This document shows, piece by piece, positions 59,593 to 64,000 of a stretch of DNA of 64,000 nucleotides. A program made the position numbers and the translations under genes. The notes beneath the pieces are model-generated. The model did not search any database and was not told where the DNA came from. It saw only the letters and a program-made list of their open reading frames with translations. The stretch is from Erythrocercus mccallii. Taxonomy: Eukaryota; Chordata; Aves; Passeriformes; Dicruridae. Location of the stretch: positions 102,001 through 166,000 of the forward strand of contig VZRG01000863.1 in NCBI GenBank assembly GCA_013397435.1, given 5' to 3'. Each line of letters opens with the position of its first letter. Within the stretch, counting starts at the first letter, position 1.

Positions 59593-62500
59593 ATATCTTT
59601 TAAGACTGACCCATATTTAATGTCAATGTAAAACTGACACAGAAATGTCATAAACAGACCAGGGTAAGATTTTTTTCTTTTTCTCTGGCTAGCTTGTCCC
59701 CAAAGGTCCAATATTATTTTTAATAAAGTGAGGGTTTTCATATAAGAACAGACTTAAGGAGCAAAGGCAGAGAAAGAAGAAAAGAGGTTATTCAGTGTGT
59801 AAGAGGCCTCTTCTCTCCTTCCCACATTGTTACTACTAACAAAGTCTTCAGTGTCTGCAAATACATCTGTTTGCACGTGAAAAAACCATGACAAGCATTA
59901 GTTCAACAGTGCTCTTGCTAATTAGTATGAACACGTACACATGCAAATTAAAATAACTATCAGTTTGTGCATGCAATTACTTGGTTTATGCATGCAAATG
60001 TCCAGCTGAGGCCAGATCTTAACCTGTTGTAAACTGGAATAACTCCACAGGCTTCAGCCAAACTATGCTGGTTCATATTTGCTACAGAATTATTCCCTTT
60101 TTTTCCAGGACATTTTAATTTTTGTGGAATTATAGACACAGTTATAGACTGGTTTAAAAAGTTGATTTTTTGTACTCCTGGTAAAGGCAGTGTCCTACTC
60201 GAATGATGGCCTGGATTTTGCACTGTCTACAAGTTCTATACTCTGAAGTTCTCCTTCTCCCCATAAGGTCAGTTTATGCCCTATAACCTGCAGTCTGATT
60301 CCAAGGCTGGGGTGAAGGTAACTGCAAAATGAAGATCTGGAAAAGGCTTAATTTTTCAAATATTTGTCCAGCTTAAACTCCACTCTAACAGTGAGCAGGC
60401 TATTTTGATGTAGATGTTGATTCTAACTGAGACTATTTCCATTGTGTCACTACGAGCCATGTTGCACTTGATTAGGGAATGTTGTGGTCCAACTTACATC
60501 ACTGTGGTCTGAAAAATACGCTTTTTGAGGTTTTCTAGGTTTTTAGCCTTCTGGAGGTTTAAAGAAGGAGTTTCAAAATCATTACCAAAAACTTTGCAGT
60601 GGATATATTGCAGAGCTCATAAAATATAAAATGTCATTTTTCTTGGCATAAGATAAGATTAGTCTGGCCCTAAAGAACACAGAGATGCTCCATTGGCTCT
60701 GCTGGGTGGAGAAACAGGCCTTTTAAACAAAACTCAGTTGTAAAATAACTAAAATATGATATAAACTGTCATTTGAGGGTTGGCTGTAGCAGGTAATATG
60801 GTTTTGGCAAATAATGCTGGACAGTAGGTACAGGAATTCTTCTCCATCTTTAACCATTCACCATTCTGAGTGTGCACCCTACATTGCTGGCCTGGTCACA
60901 TTTGTAAACACAGTCATTCCCACCCAGGGAAGTGCATGTCACTGGTGTACCATGGACACCTTGGAAATGGCTTTCTGCAAAGTGACCCTGAAATAACCTG
61001 CTGGACCTGGCACTGAGACAGACAGAAATGAGCTCCCAGAATAATCATGAGTACTGGGATTCAAGATGAGGAGACATCCAGGTAATTCTGGACAAAATAT
61101 GATTACTTTCAGCCAGATTTGCAGTGATCTTAGCTAATAGATTTGGCAGAAATAAGGATGCAAGGAGCAGCATGGAAAGCAGGCAGTGACAACAGCCTCA
61201 GAGTTATGAAGAATGAAGTCCAGGACACAGAGCCAGAAATGTGTGGAAATGCCTCCTATTTTCTCAAGCAAGGTGCAGGCTCAAAGAGACTTGTGGCTGT
61301 GATACTTAGAAACCCTGGAAAAATTGGGAATCTGTGTATGTTGCGGTGAGATTCTTCAGTAGCAACACGCAGACAAGACCTGAGGAATAATCAACTTGAC
61401 CTTCTAAAAAGATCTGATGGGAGGCAATGTTAGCATCCAGAGGTGACTAAATATATCTTTCTGCTCCCTGGCAAATGAAACAGCTATTTTGTCCATGAGC
61501 TCTGCTTCTTAAAATTACTACTTGATTTACAGCTGTTAAGTCATTTTAAGGACCTGATTAATCATTTGCTCTTGGCAGGCAGAGTTACGGCTGCTAAAAA
61601 TAAGAAACAATGTCTTGTGTCTTAATCAGCAAAATGGGGACCTTGGCCAGTGGAGATTCTTGCAAACTTGCTGGGCACATATATGTATGATGTATGTTGG
61701 GGATAAACCTACAAACATTAACTGCAATATGTTTGGTTAGTTGAGCCTGTTATTAAAAGGAAGATGAACTCCATTCCCACTGCATTTTAGTGCCATGATT
61801 GGTCAGGGAAATTGTGTGAGAAGAGACTGTTCAGTTGTGGGTGTACCTAGGAAAGACTGTACCAGTCTCAGAGACTGGTAGGTACACCAAAAGGTAGGTA
61901 GCAAACGTTTCAAGTATCACTTTTTTACCATAGAAAATTATACAATAAAACTGAACTGGTTAAGAGTATAATGTAAATAGAACTATTTACTAATTGTTTT
62001 TTGTTTTCATTAGTGTGCTTGACAACAACCCACTAAAGTAAGACTTTAAATTCTATACACCTGAGCAATGTTTGTAGAATTTCTCTCACCTTCCTATAAT
62101 GAAATTCTTGCAAGAAAACAACTGTGTGCATATTATATTTCCCTTTTGCACTTATAGGCACTCTGCCATTTTTACCTACTCTATATAGGTTATTGTAGTA
62201 GCCTTTAGGAACAGAATATTATGGGTAAATTCTAAAGGGACTGGATAAAGGCAGTTACATAATCAAACATTCCCCCACCTCTTATGCTGTGTCATGTCTC
62301 AGCTGTGAAAACTGAATCTATCCCAATTTAAACAAGAAGACTAGAAACCACTTTTTCTAAACCTTATTCTATTCAACCTAAGGATTATCTGTAAGACTTC
62401 AGTGATTAGCAAAGAATCACCAATGTAGTAGAAAAGGCATTTGGTTCCTTCTGAGTCCCCTAATTATCACTCTTTAAGTACAAAAAATAAAAAGACAAGA

Positions 62501-63539
62501 AAAAAAAATACTGATTTCATAACTCATTGAAGAGTGCTGTAGTTAATGAATTTTATACAATTCAAAGTCATAGTCTTAATAGCAGAATAGAGAAGATAAT
62601 ACTATATGAGTGATAATTTCCAGATTGAGAATGAACACTCACTATAAAATTTTTCAAAGCAGTTGTGTTGCAAACTCTGTAAAAGACATTGGGTTCTAAT
62701 GTGCATTTTGAAAGAACGTCATCAGTGTGACAATATGGACTTCATTAGCTCCAACTTCAACTGCAGAAATAAATTTGTGTTGGAGACACAGTCTAACCTC
62801 TCTGTAACAAATCACCTCTGAGCTCAGATAAATATTTATGATTTCAGACTGTTCAGGGTAATAGGGTTTGGCTGTTTGCAGCATTAGAAAAAATGGAGAA
62901 AATTGCAACTTGGAATAAAGATTTATATATAGTACTTTTACGGATTTTTTTTCCCACACATCAATATTTAGATGAAATCTTAAAAAGGAAGGCCAAATTA
63001 AATGAAAATGAAAATAAAAAGGACATTTCTAGATCATGTACAACATGTATTGGGGAATTTTTTTGTAGGTTTATATTAAGATTAATTTTGATTTTTTTTT
63101 TTCCTACAGACTGATTAATAAAATTTGTTCGTTCTTGCTGATAGGAGAGTTAAAGCAGGATGTTCTGGTGAAACTTAGGATACTGACTTGGGAAACAGAT
63201 TATGTTTACATAGAATATTTCCATAGGAAAAACAGCAATAGAAACACAGAAATAGAAATATATTCTATGTAGCTTTGTTCAAAATATGCAGTCATTATCG
63301 TTTTGCTTAGACCTCACAAGAATATTTTGGGCTTATTTACACTGAGTATATGTATTTAAAATACACTTAGCTATACATATAGGTACATATTTCAGTCACA
63401 TGCAGGAAATATTTTTATGCACTTTTTTTTTGTATTATACTTTTAAGGTTTCTTGACTGTGGCTTTGACTGTCCTAAGTGAGATTGTCTTACTGCCAGTT
63501 TTCAGCTTCTCACTACTGGATCATCAGACTTCTCTGTTT
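59593..63539. other. Intergenic, no gene seen
   Basis: AT-rich DNA. The only structure noted is the compound inverted repeat at 61840-61888. Confidence 0.45.
61840..61888. repeat. Compound inverted repeat (nested hairpin)
   Basis: GGTGTACCTA (61840-61849) pairs perfectly with TAGGTACACC (61879-61888). Inside, CCAGTCTC (61862-61869) and GAGACTGG (61871-61878) form a second perfect stem around a single A. A 12-nt one-sided bulge (61850-61861) separates the two left arms. No transposon family is recognised. Confidence 0.95.
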
Positions 63540-64000
63540 CTTAAGTATCTGAGGATCCTGATGGACAACAAGGTGGGCATGATGAGCAGTGTGTCCTTCC
63601 AGCAAAGAGGGCACCAGCACAGGGGATTTGATTAGTGGAGCGCAGCCAGCAGGTGGAGAGAGGCAATTATTCCCCTCTATCCAGAAACTGGGAGCATGTG
63701 GGGAGCACTATGTCAAACCCTGGGCTTCCCACTGCAAAAAAAAGAGACTGACATACTTGAAGTGAGCTGCATAGAAGGCTACAAAGACAAAGAGTGCTCT
63801 GGACCACACTGTATGAGAAGACACTGAGATGCTGAGAGAAATATGTGTTCAGTTTGCAGAAACCAAGTACAATGATTGCTGTCTACAACGGGGTAATGGG
63901 AAGATCCAGAGGAGCAGGAGCCACATCACATTGTCAAGGGTGCATAGAACAAGGATATGGGAAAAAGATGCCAGCTACGCAAAGGAAACACTGACTGAGT
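63540..64000 (+). mobile_element. Diverged CR1 LINE fragment, cut by the window end
   Basis: ATCCTGATGGACAACAAGGT, then a diverged 'accagcacaggggatttgat' stretch, CAGCAGGTGGAGAGAGGCAA and TGGGAGCATGTGGGGAGCAC, match the end of CR1 ORF2 and the region just before its 3' part. It is full of changes and inactive. It continues beyond the window. Confidence 0.65.

Overview
The window is nuclear DNA from a bird or close archosaur relative. The organism call rests on several CR1 LINE copies, two of which end in the avian-style 3' tail (CCTTCCA...CCAAACCATTCT followed by ATTCT-rich repeats), and on an intron-containing vertebrate developmental gene. No prokaryotic operon, CRISPR array, tRNA or rRNA gene is recognisable. 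Most short open frames on either strand are chance frames or shadows.

The only protein-coding gene I can support is SP8, a Sp/KLF zinc-finger transcription factor on the + strand. A 21-nt coding part of exon 1 (26538-26558, MATSLLG) ends at a GTGAGT donor. A 1044-bp intron (26559-27602) ends in a pyrimidine-rich AG acceptor. Exon 2 (27603-29081) carries the rest of a 499-residue protein: SP box, Ala and Gly tracts, buttonhead box, three C2H2 fingers and a conserved C-terminus ending HRNGLE. AT-rich 3' UTR-like DNA with several AATAAA signals follows to about 30.7 kb.

Layout. About 0-10 kb: AT-rich intergenic DNA with two worn CR1 pieces and two possible old palindromic repeats. 10-15.8 kb: no gene, one octamer-like minisatellite at 13.6 kb. 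15.8-26.5 kb: a chain of CpG-rich islands separated by AT-rich, homeodomain-site-rich DNA that looks like conserved regulatory sequence, leading into the SP8 promoter. 26.5-30.7 kb: SP8. 33.8-36.1 kb: another CpG-rich island broken by a 640-base gap. 36-42 kb: nothing recognisable. 42-64 kb: ordinary intergenic DNA with at least seven CR1 pieces of different ages and one solo LTR of an endogenous retrovirus. Between about 9.9 and 42.2 kb I recognise no CR1 or LTR sequence, the kind of transposon-poor domain usual around developmental regulators.

The most unusual signal is a 35-bp inverted repeat (32 of 35 positions complementary, two of the three exceptions being G-T pairs) at 26263-26356, only 181 nt before the SP8 start codon. 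Its 24-nt loop runs into a short tandem repeat, and both arms carry CRE-like octamers. It may be a palindromic enhancer, a cruciform or, if transcribed, a pre-miRNA-sized or 5' UTR hairpin. I found no evidence of a wholly new multi-gene system.
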